NCBI GenBank assembly: GCA_011319805.1
Contig: SJRY01000075.1
Location: 1-64,000 of the forward strand
DNA: 64,000 nucleotides
Direction: 5' to 3'
Source: Macrocybe gigantea
Lineage: Eukaryota; Basidiomycota; Agaricomycetes; Agaricales; Callistosporiaceae
Shown here: positions 36,923 through 50,144 of the stretch, in pieces
Layout of the letters: the number at the start of each line of letters is the position of its first letter
Numbering within the stretch: the stretch's first letter is position 1
Program-made: the position numbers and the translations under genes
Notes under the pieces: generated by a model
What the model saw: the letters and a program-made list of their open reading frames with translations, nothing else
What the model was told of the DNA's origin: nothing
Databases searched by the model: none

Positions 36923-39903
36923 ATGGCCCAGCATCACGAATTCGAGTCCATTTCCTCTGCCGCTGTGAGGCGCAGGCTCTCCTCCAGCGTCCATGTCAGG
37001 CAGAAGCCTAATGTCGTCTCCACCTTTGCCAGCCTCAACGTGAGTCGCTCCGCGTCGGCATCACTCCAGATCACTTGATCATTGTGTCTATCTCATCTAG
37101 CCCATGTGGGCTGGTATTGCTGGTAGCCCTATCAACAACAACACGCAGTATGAGATTGCAATATCCATTCACGACTCCGTTTATAGCACCGACTTCGGTT
37201 CCGCCGCTGTACCCTACACTCCAGGCTCCCCAGAAAAAAATGCCGAGGCCATCCAGGCCCACATCCTCGAGACACTTCGCCAGTTCTCCGTACAGCATCT
37301 ATGCAAGTTCCTCGGGGCCGGTGTCACTCTTGGTCTCCTCAGGGAGGTGAGTCGATCGCGTCCAATCTGATCGAGCCTCGCGTGTCATCTATGCTACAAC
37401 TCAAATCACTCTTCTCCAGGTCCCGAACCTGTGCACGAGGTTGTGGTTAGACATGGATATTGTCCCCATCGTTTTCAACATCAAACCCTTCCACACCGAC
37501 TCACTGACGCGTCCCAACATCAAACATCGCATCTCGTCTACGACGGGCTCTTACGTCCCCTCCGGGACGGAAACGCCCACCATGTACTATGATCCCTCTC
37601 ACCTTAGCCCCGATAGTGCCATTCAGTCGGGTGTATCCGAGCGCCTTCCTATTCCACGTACACTAGACGAACAGGCTGACTCCGCCGCGCGCAAATGTAT
37701 CATGTACTTCGGCCCAGGGAACAATCCTCGTCTTAGCATCGGACCCCGCAACCAAGTCGCCGTTGATGCCGGTGGTAAAATTCATCTGATTGATGACTTG
37801 GATGAATACAGGAAGACAGTCGGTCCGAAGTAAAATCTCCGCTCAACTCTGCCAGGTGTTGATATTCATCGTGTCTCATCTCGCAGGACGTGGAACGCCG
37901 TTGTCAAGCTTGCAGACGAGCTGCGAGAGAAGAAAGTAAAGATTGGCTTTTTCTCTTCCACTCCCCAAGGAGGTATGCCTAGGCAGTATCAGCTGTTGCT
38001 GAAATCTCATCTCATGTCTCCCGTCTGACTTTGCTGTTTTCCTAAACCAGGTGGTGTCGCTCTCGTACGTCGACCCGTTCTAGACTGGCTAATTTTAGCA
38101 CCATTCATTGTAACTTTTTGCAGATGCGCCATGCTTTGATCAGGTTCTTGACCGCTTTGGACGTCGATGTTGCTTGGTACGTCCTGAAAATTTGCCCTCA
38201 TGTCACGCGGGACCATACCTCCACGAATTAAACCCATTTATGGCAAAATTTCTCAGGTATGTTCCCAACCCGTCTCCAAGCGTCTTTCGGACGACGAAGA
38301 ACAACCACAACATCCTTCAAGGGGTTGCTCCCCCGGATCTGCGGCTTACGCAAGAGGCAAAGGAAGGATTCGATGCTTGGATTCTTAAAAATGGATTGCG
38401 CTGGACCGCAGAGGGCGGCCCTTTGGCGCCTGGCGGTGTCGACATCGCCTTCATAGGTATGCTGACCCACAAGGTATCTGAATGAGTGCAAAATTCTGAC
38501 AAATGTGCCATTCGCCAGATGATCCCCAGATGCCAGGGTTGATCCCTCTTATCAAGAAGATTCGCCCCGAAATTCCCGTCGTGTACCGCTCACACATCGA
38601 GATTCGGAGCGATCTTGTACATGTAGCTGGTTCTCCTCAAGAGGAAGTGTGGAAGTATTTGTGGAACAATATCAAACTGGCAGATCTGTTCATCAGTATG
38701 CAATTTACCTGTTAATGCCTCGTTTGGCGGGTGCTTGACGTGTTTCGATCCAGGCCATCCGGTCAGCAAGTTCGTCCCTAGCGATGTTCCGATAGAGAAA
38801 CTGGCGCTTCTCGGTGCAGCTACTGATTGGTATGCTCGTTTCCCTTAATGACAAAGCCATTTGCAATTGATGTGTTATTGCATTTCAAGGCTGGATGGCT
38901 TGAACAAAGAACTTGATTCCTGGTTAGTTGTCCTTATTGCTGCGTGTGATTATGAACACACGGCTGATCTAAATTATCAGGGACTCGCAGTACTATATGG
39001 GAGAGTTCCGGAGTCTCTGTGCCAAGGAGAAGATGAATGAATTAAAGTGGCCTCAACGTGACTATATCGTGCAAGTCGCTCGTTTCGATCCTGCAAAAGG
39101 TAATGACCCCGGATGAAATACGCATCTGTTGCCTGGCTGAAATCCTGGCTCGAACAGGCATTCCCAATGTCATCGATTCCTATGCGAAATTCCGCAATCT
39201 GCTCAAGACCAAGTCGCCGGAACTAGATGAGGAGGACATCCCCCAGCTGTTGGTCTGCGGACATGGCGCGGTCGACGACCCAGACGCGAGCATCATTTAT
39301 GATCAAGTCATGCAGCTGATCAATACAAAGTACGTCGAGTTTGCCAAGGACATCATCGTGATGAGATTGCCACCGAGTGACCAACGTAAGCAGGCCACTG
39401 GACAGAGGGAATTGACACCAAGCTGACATGTTTCCCCTCAATTAGTGTTGAATGCGTTGATGTCCAACGCTCGTATTGCACTCCAATTGTCCACTAGGGA
39501 GGGTTTTGAGGTCAAGGTGTCTGAGGCCGTTCACGCCGGTATCCCCATCATCGCGTGTCGGACTGGCGGCATTCCGCTACAGATTGAGCACGGCAAGTCC
39601 GGATACCTCACGACACCGGGAGACAACGATGCAGTGGCTCAACATCTCTATGATCTCCATACCGATGAGGCACTGCACAAGAGGATCAGCAGCTATGCCA
39701 GAACTCACGTTTCTGACGAGGTGGGCACGGTTGGCAATGCTGCTGCCTGGTTATACCTGGCGGTCATGTACAGCCGAGGCGTCAAATTGCATCCCAATGG
39801 CGCTTGGTTGAACGACTTGTTGCGTGAGGAGACGGGAGAAACATATGTCGCTGGCGAGACCAAGTTGCCACGGAGCGGATTAAACGTTCAAGCGTTAGAG
39901 TGA
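36923..39903 (+). CDS. Trehalose phosphorylase (clock-controlled gene-9 family)
   Basis: This retaining GT4-family enzyme interconverts trehalose plus phosphate with glucose plus glucose 1-phosphate. It is typical of filamentous and mushroom-forming fungi. It starts MAQHHEFESISSAAVRRRLS and has PMWAGIAGSPINNNTQYEIA, then TRLWLDMDIVPIVFNIKPF. The GT-B signatures follow: GGGVALMRHALIRFL, VYRSHIEIRSDL, VQVARFDPAKGIPNVI and LQLSTREGFEVKVSEA near 39490. It ends SGLNVQALE. At least ten introns interrupt the gene, and every exon keeps phase without a frameshift. The product is about 740 residues. An upstream in-frame ATG at 36869 exists but lacks family support. Confidence 0.93.
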
Positions 39904-40258
39904 GCTGATTTGGCTCCGATGACGATTTGCACAAAAAGAAAATATTCATTTGCTGCTTGTTACGCCTTTGTCCTAGATTTGAAGACCTCTAGATTTGATT
40001 GTACCATGATTGTAAGAGGTAGTTTCTTGTACTCTTAGGGTGGAATAGGAAGGTCCTTTGAACCTTTTGCTTCATTCTTCGTTCGTTCGGCTTTCGTCTG
40101 GCTGAACAAACAACTTGGAGCGGCGCGCTCACACACTGAAACACAAAAGCTCCCATTGCGTCCGATTACTTACTCTGCTATTTATGCCCTTAAGTCTTCG
40201 TTGCTGTCATAGTCCTATCTTAACTAGCTACTAATCCCGCATTGTTTCTATCCAACTC
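39904..40258. other. Intergenic region
   Basis: 3' flank of trehalose phosphorylase and 5' flank of the next gene. No coding feature is visible. Confidence 0.45.
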
Positions 40259-41274
40259 ATGGAAATCGACCCTCATACCACACCTTCGCGAACCGGACGT
40301 CCTCCAAACCCCGGCCAACCTTCTGCCACGTCGAAACGCGCCAGGTCACCAGGAGGTGATGGCGTCCATGCCGCAGATCGTCCAACTGTATGAGCTCTTC
40401 CTCGTTCATCTTCTGAACCGCGCAGACCTCGTCACTGGCGTCCCCCGTCTGTCTTAAGATACACTTCTCATGTGTTCCTTTTTGCTCTGATGTTTAGAAA
40501 CGTCTTTCGCTCGCTGTGGCCAGCGGGGACGCGATCACGATACCGGCGCATATGCACATGCATGCGGCCCACCGACAGCGCGTCGCAAACCACAGACATC
40601 CCTCGGAGGATTGGGTGCGCCAGGCCGATGAGCTGTCGATAAACAGTCCGGTGCTGGCGGGTTCGGTGGCGGAGAGTGAGGTGGTGCGAAAGGGGGATGG
40701 AGTCGTGGGGGAACATTCGGATGTGGATATGGTACGTTGTGCACCCTAATTTCGTTCGCTTATTGATAACGTGTATCCTGGTGCTAATTTCGCTACTTCG
40801 GTCATCTGTCCACACCCTTAGAACCTGGACGTGGACGAGCAAGTTCTTACAGAGCCAAGACCGGTGCTTCCTCATATGCATTCGCATTCGTCATTGTTCC
40901 TGTCCGAGTTTCACGAAGAAGACGCGCAGAAATACCGTCCCTCCCTGCCCCAGAGTCATTCATCGCCTGCGACACCCGTGCCACAATTATCCGCAGAATC
41001 CAAGGTTTCCAATGTGCATGCTTTTGCATCGCCTTCGACATCTCGTGTGGACGTTGAGCGGTATCATGAGGCAGAGGATCTCTCCATGGGTGATCAACCC
41101 CCTGAAGCAGGAAGCCCAATGACATTTATCCCGTCTGAATCATCTGATGTCCCGCTGTCAAGATTTTCTGGGGGATTTGCAAACACCCTAAGGAGGCAGC
41201 GTTTCACCATGGGCCCTCGCAATGACTGCGAAAAATGTCGACAAGGGATAAAAGGTCATTGGGCGCATTATTGA
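40259..41274 (+). CDS. Conserved basidiomycete hypothetical protein
   Basis: Three exons join in phase: MEIDPHTTPSRTGRPPNPGQ to HAADRPT, then KRLSLAVASGDAITIPAHMH, then a final exon from 40822 to the stop. The C-terminus FTMGPRNDCEKCRQGIKGHW contains a CxxC pair with a nearby His, which could bind a metal. The remainder is Ser/Pro-rich and probably disordered. No enzyme motif or membrane segment is present. It precedes the POL5 gene on the same strand. Confidence 0.65.
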
Positions 41275-41510
41275 TTGATCATCCGAATTTTGCTTGATAC
41301 CATACGGGTTGCATGGGCATTGGAAATGGATCATCTGCATTATCTATTGCATTGCAGTACTAGTTTCTTTTTATGGTAATTCCTGATCGATAGTTTGATT
41401 CTGGTTGACATTGCCTTGAAAAGCAAACAACTGCCAATACTCGATCAAAAAAGTGGGCGACAAAATTCCGTGCGCGAAACGAGGAGCACGTCGCGTCGGA
41501 CGCAGGGCAA

Positions 41511-44500
41511 ATGACTACGACACTCCCTCTTTTCTGGCACCTGTCTTCGGCCTCAAAGAAAGAGCGCGTCGATGCGTCGGTAAAACTCATCAGCGCCTTG
41601 GAGCAGTTCCAATCGCAATTTGTGCCGAAAGATTCAAGCCGTGCGGCCATCTCCGATTCTGAGGGTTCGGACGTTGAAGAAAATGAGGAAGAGAACGAGA
41701 CAGAAAACATCAAGGATGATGGGCTGGATGCCCTGAATGCTCAAGATGTCTCTTATTCCATCCGACGTCTTATTCGTGGCCTTGCGAGTCCCGAGAGAGC
41801 AGTAGGCTTGGATTTGCCGTCGCTTTAACTGAGGCGAGTCCTCTCCGTCCTCAGCTGCCGTTGCAAACTAGACATCTGCTCCATTTACAGCTCTTATCTC
41901 GAATACAAACTGTCACTGCGTCGCAAATCGTTGCCTTCATCGTCGACGGGACCAAGACGCAAGGCTCCATGACTGGCCAGGAGGAGCGGGATGTCTTGTT
42001 CGCAAGGTTGTTTGGTCTTACGTCCGTTATCCAGTCCGGCCTTCTTTTTCGCGTGGGCTCCTTGCCTGCATCTGGCTCGTCCTTTGCCCAAATGTCCACG
42101 GCTGCGAGCTACGAGGAAACCCTAAGCCAACTCGTCGCGCTCGGGGAGAAAAAGTCATGGCTGAGGGAGAGCGCGTGGTGGTCCATAGCGCTGGCTGTCG
42201 ACGCATTGAAGGGCTCGGAAGTAGAATGGAAGGAGGATGCCGTCGCGGCGACCCTTCGGCACTTGTTTCTCGAAAACAAAACATGGACGCCCGAAAAAGT
42301 TGCTCTCGGACTGAAACTGCAGAGCCACTACCCAAATCAGGACTGGAAAGCCTGTTTTGCACCTGTTTTCAAGAATTCCGATCTTCTTCATTCAGGAAAC
42401 CTACAAACGCTGGCCAGGGTACTCAAGGTTGGAGCTATTGCTGGTTTGGGCTCGGGTGTCAAATTAAACTTCCTTTTTTCAGGAAGCAAGCATCGAAGCG
42501 GACGGTGAAAAGACGTCGGGAGGATCGTGGAAACCACAGCTGCACTTTGTTTGGGATATTCTCTTTGATCAACTCCTTCCCAGCAGAGAGTCTTCGACAC
42601 AGCCCAAGGGCTCGTTCGAAGAGTTTTACAGGATAGTTGTAGATGGTAAAGTCTCTATTCTAAATGCGCATACATAGCACTCACATATTACCATCGATTC
42701 AGAGTCTTTGTTTTCATCGACCGCTTCTCAAGAGCGCAAACACTGGGGTTTTCAAGTCTTCCAAAAAGCTCTACCCCGCGTGGACCAGAATACTATGCCA
42801 ATGCTCTTTACTAAAAACTTCATGCGATCTTGGATTAATCACCTCTCGAATCGCGACCGTTATCTACACAAGATTGCTCAGCAAGCGGTATGTCTTTGTT
42901 TCTCTCTCTTGGACATGAGAATCTTTTGTTCAGTCCCCGTCCTTCAGGCTAACGAAGTCCGACACTTCACGCAAAGCAATCCTCAACTGGGCTTCGCGCT
43001 GATACTACAGCTGACGGGTGTTCATGGAAGTCACCAGTTTGACAAGCTAACGAAAACGAAGACGGTCGAATCTATCCTCACGGCTATGGACACGAATGGC
43101 ATCAAAGAGTATGTCGACCATCTCTTTGCCCAGGCCAACGGTTCAGAAGGCAAAGAAGCGTACGTCAGGCAGTGAATTCTGAGAAAGCCTTTTTTCCTAA
43201 CCATGGCGCAGTGCCGACTTCCGATCCATCAATGCTCGAAGAACATGGATAATTGATCAATTCGGTGCCTTGATTCGTAGTGGTTCTATACCTAAAGATG
43301 ATGAATGGGTCCAACATATACTTGATTGGCTCGCTCTAAACGGACTCTTCATTGTCAAGAAAAAATCAGAGAAGAGTCCGCTTCGAGCTGTGAGGTTATT
43401 TTCACAATCCTTCCAGCATTTATGATTGAAGGAGCCTATATGCACAGCTGCTCTCGATACCCAAGCCCGCCTTTTCGGACGACCTGCGACGAGCGTGTCG
43501 GGCTCGCCTTCTGAGCTGCCTCGCTGATCTTACTGCTCAAACAACCGTCGTGAAATCTGACAAGTCTATCAAAGTGGCAGCCGTTGCATCGGACGGCGAA
43601 TTCTGGATATCAAAGGTCCTCAAAACTATTGAGGTTCTAGGAAAGGATGCAAAACATGTGTCGGCTCTGAACGAGGTCGACGAGGGAGATCTCGAATTTC
43701 ACAGGAAGGCCACAGAACTCATTTCATGGCTTAGATCTGTTCGTCCATGATTGACTTCCTCTGCCATTGCGGCTGATGCGGTCCTTCAGGTTTCGAAAAA
43801 TCAGACGGAGACCGCAAAGGGTGCGGAGCTACTTCTATCCGCAACTCTCCTACAGGAGCATTGCGGTGAGGACGATGGTGATGTGGAGGCGCATTCTGAT
43901 TCTTTGCAGGTTAAGGCTCTCTCTGATCCCTCCTATCCAACTCATCGTTGACAGAAACTCTATTTAGGCAACCATCGATGCAGTCCAACGGATGTTCCCT
44001 CAGAGCAAAATAAGCAAGAAGTCCAGAAAATCGGAAGTTGACGAGTCTACACTAGAGCCTATCGACGTTCTGGTTGATATTATCATTGGCTTTCTGGAGA
44101 AATCAACTGCATACCTTCGCAATGTCAGTAATCAAGCATTTTCACTATTATCCGGGTCTGTCAAGGAGTCGACCATCGATCTCATTCTCACTGTGAGTAA
44201 TACTTTGTCTCGCTCTGCTGCAGTGTAGCTTACACCTGTTCGTTTAGCAATTAGAGCGGAGGAAACCGAGCGAACTGTTAGAGGATGATGATGATGATGA
44301 CATGGATGTGGACGAAGCTGACAGGGATGAAGACGGCGACGACGAGGACGAGCAAGAGAATGAGAGTGATGGGAGTGAAGATGAATCTGAAGACTCTGGG
44401 AACGAGACAAACGAGGAAGAAGTCGATGTTGAGCTGCGGAATCGCATTGAGGAAGCTCTTAAAGTCAACGGGATAGAAGCTGCTACCGGCGAATCCGATG

Positions 44501-45723
44501 AGGAGGAACTCATGGATGACGACCAGATGCTAGCCATCGATGAGCAGCTCGCACAGGTTTTCCGTTCTCGTGCCAATGAGAGAAAGGATAAAGGTGAGCC
44601 CAAATACTACACCTTAGTTTGATGATTTTCTCAGCCTGCGAGAATAGTGGTCGGCGCACAACGTGAGGCTACACATTTCAAGAACCGTGTTTTGGACCTG
44701 GTGGACGCATTCGTCAAGAAGCAACCTACCAGCCCTAGCATATTGCGCTTAATTATGCCACTCGTCGAGCTTATGGTTGGCTCCAGCTCAGACGAGCGAC
44801 AACTATCGGACAAGGCCAAGGGCATCTTGAAATCGCGGCTGGGGAAATCCAAAGAAACTCTATCAGACGTGGACCTGAAGGATTTGACGACGATCTTCAA
44901 TGACCTCCACCTTCGGGCCCGCAGAACTCATTCATCTGAAGCACTTGCGACCATCAGCCAGTGCAACATCTATCTTGTGAAAGCTTTGCTGCATTTGAAT
45001 GCCGAGAAAATCGTTAGAGACGGCTATCAGCAATCTCTTACTGATTTTATAACACGCAAAAACTCAGCCTTGAACTCGAACTTCTTCCAAGATTTCATTC
45101 GCCGCTATCCATCCACTGCCTGGCCCCTGCGGAATGATTTACTCGAACTTTCGGGTCGTTCCGTCAATGTTTATCGACAATGTCAGACATTCCAGTTGCT
45201 CGATACCATGGTAACGCAGATACCCGCGATGGTGATTGCTCTTCCCTTCACTGAAAATGTAATTTATTTACATGCTTCACAGGGTGATATCGATGCTAGA
45301 ATCATTGTGAATTTCATGGAACACCTCCAAAAAGCCATCTTAACGACGGCAACCGATGCATGCGACGAGAAGACCAATCTGAATACCGCCCAAATGAAAG
45401 ACGTCTTCAAAGTGGCCCTTGTCGGCGTCCGATTAACAAATCGTATTGACTCCTCGTCGACGTCGGAGATATGGAAAGATGAGATGTGGCAATCATTGTC
45501 GAAACGGCTCAGTAGCTCATCGAAATACAAATCATCCCTCGCCCTGCAGAAGATGTGTGAGCAGGTCATCCGTACAGCGCAAGGGCAGGCGAAATCCGTT
45601 GAACCGTCGAAGAAAAGCCCCACATCACAAAAACGGAAAGCAGATGAAGTTGATGTTGCCAAGGAATCAACAGAGGAGACGACCAAGGTTAAGCGGAAAA
45701 AAGCGAAGGTGAACAAAAGCTAG
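41511..45723 (+). CDS. POL5: DNA polymerase V / MYBBP1A-family nucleolar protein
   Basis: POL5 is not a true polymerase; it is a nucleolar factor needed for rRNA synthesis and ribosome biogenesis. It begins MTTTLPLFWHLSSASKKERV, and family helices follow (SYSIRRLIRGLASP, MTGQEERDVLFARLFGLTSV). Further exons carry GFQVFQKALPRVDQNTMP, SNPQLGFALILQLTG and ISWLRS-VSKNQTETAKGAE (across a GTTCGT intron that removes an apparent stop). A long acidic Asp/Glu tract (about 44285-44530) precedes QREATHFKNRVLDLVDAF. The end is Lys-rich ([12 protein letters not shown]). A single-base frame break sits at the CCC run 41790-41792 in the SPRESS region. Its stop codon overlaps that of convergent MSH3. Confidence 0.9.
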
Positions 45724-48700
45724 TCTCCAATATTGAGGACGAGGTTGGCTAGGTCTCGTAACTCATGCAGCGTTCCATCGTCCGTCTTCTCTGTATTCTC
45801 TAGACATTGGTTAATTAACTGAGCGCTTTTCATCATGCTGTACGAACAATCAGCGGATCAACAATGACTGTTAAGCCAGATGGAATACGCTTACCAGTTC
45901 CTCTTTGCGCGTTGAGATACTTCACGTTGGAAGTTGCATGACCGCCGAAGAGCGACATCTAAAATGGATTCAGGAATACCCGCGAGGCGGCCACATTCAA
46001 TGCCGAAGGACTCTATGAGAGGTGTAAAATCTGTCCGATACAGCAAGTGAATACTACATACCTGTTGCCATCCCAGATGTTAGTCTATACAAGAATGTGA
46101 TTTCTCGAGATCCGTTTATGCGAGTCTCCGCTTCATAACCCATATGAAGATTTTCGATGTCTTCGGGAAATTTGCGTTCCAGTTTGGACGCGATCAAGGG
46201 ATAGTGCGTGATGAAGAGTGTCTTGCATTTCACTTTCTGCAGGAGGTACTGCAGCACTGCGCTCGCGATAGCCATCTATGGAACCAATCTCAGGAAGGTT
46301 ATGCTGGGAATAGCATGCAACTTACGCCATCAAACGTGGCAGTACCTCGCCCAAGTTCATCGAGTATAACTAGAGTCTTCGGCGTCGCAGTATGCAAAAT
46401 TTCGCTAGTTTCTGACATTTCCACCATAAAAGTGGACCGGCCTCTTGCTAATTCGTCATATGCTACACAATTTGGAAAATCAACCTCCAAGATCGGCAAC
46501 GAATCTGTCCAGAAAGGCATCTTACCTCCCATCCTTGTAAGTACCGAATCGATTAATCCCATTCTTACAGCCTTCGCGGGAACGTAGCTCCCGACTTGAG
46601 CCATGATCGTAATAAGGGCAATCATTCGGACACATGAACTTTTCCTGTACACCGTTGATGATCAGTAGCGAATTTTCACGTCAATCATCTCTATATGCAT
46701 ACCCTCCCATGTTAGGTCCCGTAATAATTTTATTCCTGGGCTTCTCGCTGCCAAGATAGATGCTGTTGGGTACATAAGGATCATCTCTCAACACCTCAAT
46801 CATAGGGTGTCGACCATCGATAATCTCGAGATCGTCACCATCCGTAAACGTCGGTCGTACGTAGTTGTCCTGTAATGCGACCAGAGCAAGGCTGAATAAG
46901 CAGTCGGCCGTAGCCAACTTATTTACGGCATCTCTGAGTGAGCCGTAGCATTTATCGGTGATTTCGCGAAGGAACATCGCCCATGCCATATTGGCTTCCG
47001 CCTGAAACTGCATCAGCAGATACTTGATGTGAACCGTATCGAAAGGAATTCACCTGAAGCATCTCTTGATAACGGGTCTTTTCCTCCAATTTCTGCTTAA
47101 CTTCTGGAGGCTGATATCGTGCAAAATACTTCGTTCTACATCGGACATGAGATTCTGTAGTCCTGTGGAAGAGAGACGTATACTTCGAATGGCTGATCCA
47201 TGTGTCTGGAATTGGTATTTTGTCACTCTTCTTAACTTCTATGAGGTACTGGTAGAAAATTAGCACAAACAGGCTGAGATAAGGTCACGGCCAACCTCAT
47301 CACCGGCCACCGTCGCCCATTGTAACGAAGGCAATCGTAGCTTTTTCCGGACTAGGGTGCGTGAGTTCATGGTAGTTTGCGCATGAGACATACTTACTGG
47401 CTTTCAATTCGTCCATTAATTCCACTTCAATGGATTTTATTGCCTGCATAATGAGATAGATAATGATAGGTGTGATTAGCCAACGTACCATATCGGCATC
47501 AACAATACCAGGGTATCGCTCCGAATCAGTCCATAACAAATCCTTTCTGCCTTCCCTTGCCTGCTTTAAATTGATTGCTCCTAGTAAGCCCGCTATAGGC
47601 TGTTTCAACTTTGGAAGCGCATAGAGAATGTCATTCAAGATGTCGGATTTAAATCCTACGCTCCGTAAATCATCGAAGGGTTCATAGGCCGTGGTAATCT
47701 TGTTGAATGCAGGCAGAAGAATAGCCAGCTCTTTGGGGTGCACTATTACCATCGAGATCACTACTGACATTACAAAATAAGTGAACCAAACTTACTTGGC
47801 CGTATTGAATTCTGCAGATCCCTCTTGAGAGATCCGGAAGCCCTCGAAGCAGCTGACGAAGAATGGCCAACTTCTCTGATGTACTTTGTAGTATTTCTTC
47901 AACGGCATCTATACGACTTTGCAAGGCCCTGTATGACCAGAACTCAGCAGCTGTGATTGCCAAGAGTGTTGAAAATGGTTACTGTCTATCGATCAGTGGC
48001 CGACCGATCCAACTTCTGAGCATTCGTGCGCCAAACTTGGTTTTTGTGCGATCCAAAACCCAGAGAAGAGAACCTTTGACAGTCTGATCAGTTTCATTCC
48101 GGTATATCTCCAGATTTGTCAATGTATTGGCTGCCAGTAGCATGTGAGTTTTCGTGGCGAATTTGGCGAAGAATTTCGTCTCTAGGAAAGCATCCGCGAT
48201 ATTGAAAGCGGACAGGTGTTTGATGGCATGAGCCAGAGCTACAACAACTCGCTTGGGAAAGTCAGTAACCTCAGCCATCAACAATCCTGATCCAGGCAGT
48301 CAGAATGACGAAGGTTTAAAAGCTTCAGGCGGACCTGATTTAAAGCTCTCCGAGGAAGTTGCCTTGTTTTTGTCGGTATAGAAATCCGTCACAAAAGAAA
48401 AGGCATCGGCATATGACATGAGATCCTCGAAATGCTCAAGCCGCGTTCTGACCCCAGGACTAGGACCCCTGAGCTCTCTCAGATTGGCTAGCGAATAAGG
48501 GGTATGACCACATACTGCGTGAAATGCGACAACATTTTGCTCGTCAAATCCGATAGTTTATGTCGCGGTAATAAAAGCTCTGATGGCCTTGTGTGGACTA
48601 GCCGGGTCTTTACAAGCAGGTTGAGAGTCAGATATGCTCCACTGCATAGTTCCATTAAATACCTCCAGCTCGATGCGCATAGGGGTATCTGAGTCAATTG

Positions 48701-49995
48701 AGCAAGTGCTGCAAAGGATGACAAGGCACAGCATACCCTCGAAGTCATCCCAGATCACATCACCGGTGCTCGGACAAACAGTAACCATTCCAATCGCAAC
48801 ATCTCCAGGTGCAGCTTTGGTTTCTTCGACCATGCACATAAAAGGTGGGGCTGTAAAACGTTCGGTATCATCCACAGAGTCAAGACCATCGACGTAGCTT
48901 TCGATAAATGGCTGTCAGAGTGAAACATAGAGTCAAGCTCGAAGACCTACGTTGCAGCGGTGTAAAGGTTAGTAACTTTTCTGATGAATGGTGCGTTTCG
49001 GTTGTCACTGATTTTCTTTAGCGCGGCAGTCTCGAGCTGGTTCACAATCCCAACCCTATAGCCTTGAGCCAGAAGTCTAATCAAAGATGGCAAGATTTAG
49101 CCAGTGCCGCAAGCTCCAGCCAGAGTGTTTTACTTCTTGAGATGGACATCCCGCCGATGTATGGGTATGGATGCAACGAGAAAATTCCGGTCATTGAATG
49201 CCACCATGCCAAGCTCCTTCGCGGCCACCTACAATAGGAATGTTATCATGGCCTCCAAAAGATAAGAGGAGCAATAAACAATTGACCTTCGCATCATCAC
49301 CAAAAAATTTGTACTTGTATCCAACTTCTATCATCAATACAGTGCCGGGATTCTCTTTCTTTAGCTGTAGAACCTATTACTCATAGTTAGAGGCGCAATG
49401 GGACACACATATATAAGCAGACAAATACCTGGAGCTCTAGAGGTGTATAGGACTGCCCACTTGGTCCAATCAACTCGGGTTTCTTAGTCTGCCTTCTATA
49501 CTTCGATTTGGCTTCGCTCGGGTGGCGTTTACCCTTGGATTTGTTGGAGAAGAGGTCGCTCAGTTCCTTAAATGTGCCGTCGTCTGAATGACCATCCGAG
49601 TCACTGGGCTCAACGGATATCCGAGGCTCCTCATGATGCCTTGCATCACGACGCAAAAAGGGATTGTTTTCCAATAGAAGCTTTTTCTTGAATGCCTCTC
49701 GTCGCTTAACCCTTGAAGCCGTTTCTTCCTCTGTAAGGTGCTCAACTTCACGAGTCTCAAACTTGTCCGGTGATGTGGGAGTAAACCGCCAACGCTCTAC
49801 TGTCGCGCTCGATGGTGATTGTTGCGTAAAAGTAGGAAACGAAGCATCTCCCCTTGCACGCTTCGTTGGTGGTTCTTCGTCGCTGTCAATCGTGAGGTCC
49901 ACGACAGGTGAAAGGGACCTTTTCTTGCTCGGTGAAGCTCGAAAGTAGGATGATATTTTAGACTGAGAAGGATGCTTTGAGTCATGAACGGGCAT
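45720..49995 (-). CDS. MSH3: DNA mismatch repair protein MSH3
   Basis: MSH3 pairs with MSH2 (MutS-beta) to recognise insertion/deletion loops. The N-terminus carries a PCNA-binding (PIP-like) box, QSKISSYF, at residues about 11-18. The mismatch-binding domain includes [19 protein letters not shown] (near 49400-49280). The core has [20 protein letters not shown]. The ATPase has Walker A GPNMGG-KSS, split by an intron near 46710-46640, and Walker [15 protein letters not shown]. Helix-turn-helix sequence follows in the last exons, and the tail ends ANLVLNIGD. Many introns are needed and all those examined keep phase. It is divergent from ATP12 across about 149 bp. Confidence 0.95.
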
Positions 49996-50144
49996 AAATT
50001 ACGTGTGAGTGTCGTCCGAAGTGTCCGGTCGTATATATCCAAGAAAAGTTGAGAAAATGTGGAATGCGTGTTTGTGCAGGGATAACAAGTCAACGCGTTA
50101 TTCAATAGAAATCCACGTGACGACATAACTTGACCCACCGAGAA

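Noticed and set aside
43748..43753. In-frame TGA in POL5 suggesting a nonsense mutation
   Set aside because: A 51-nt intron (GTTCGT..CAG) removes it and joins RS to VSKNQ in phase.
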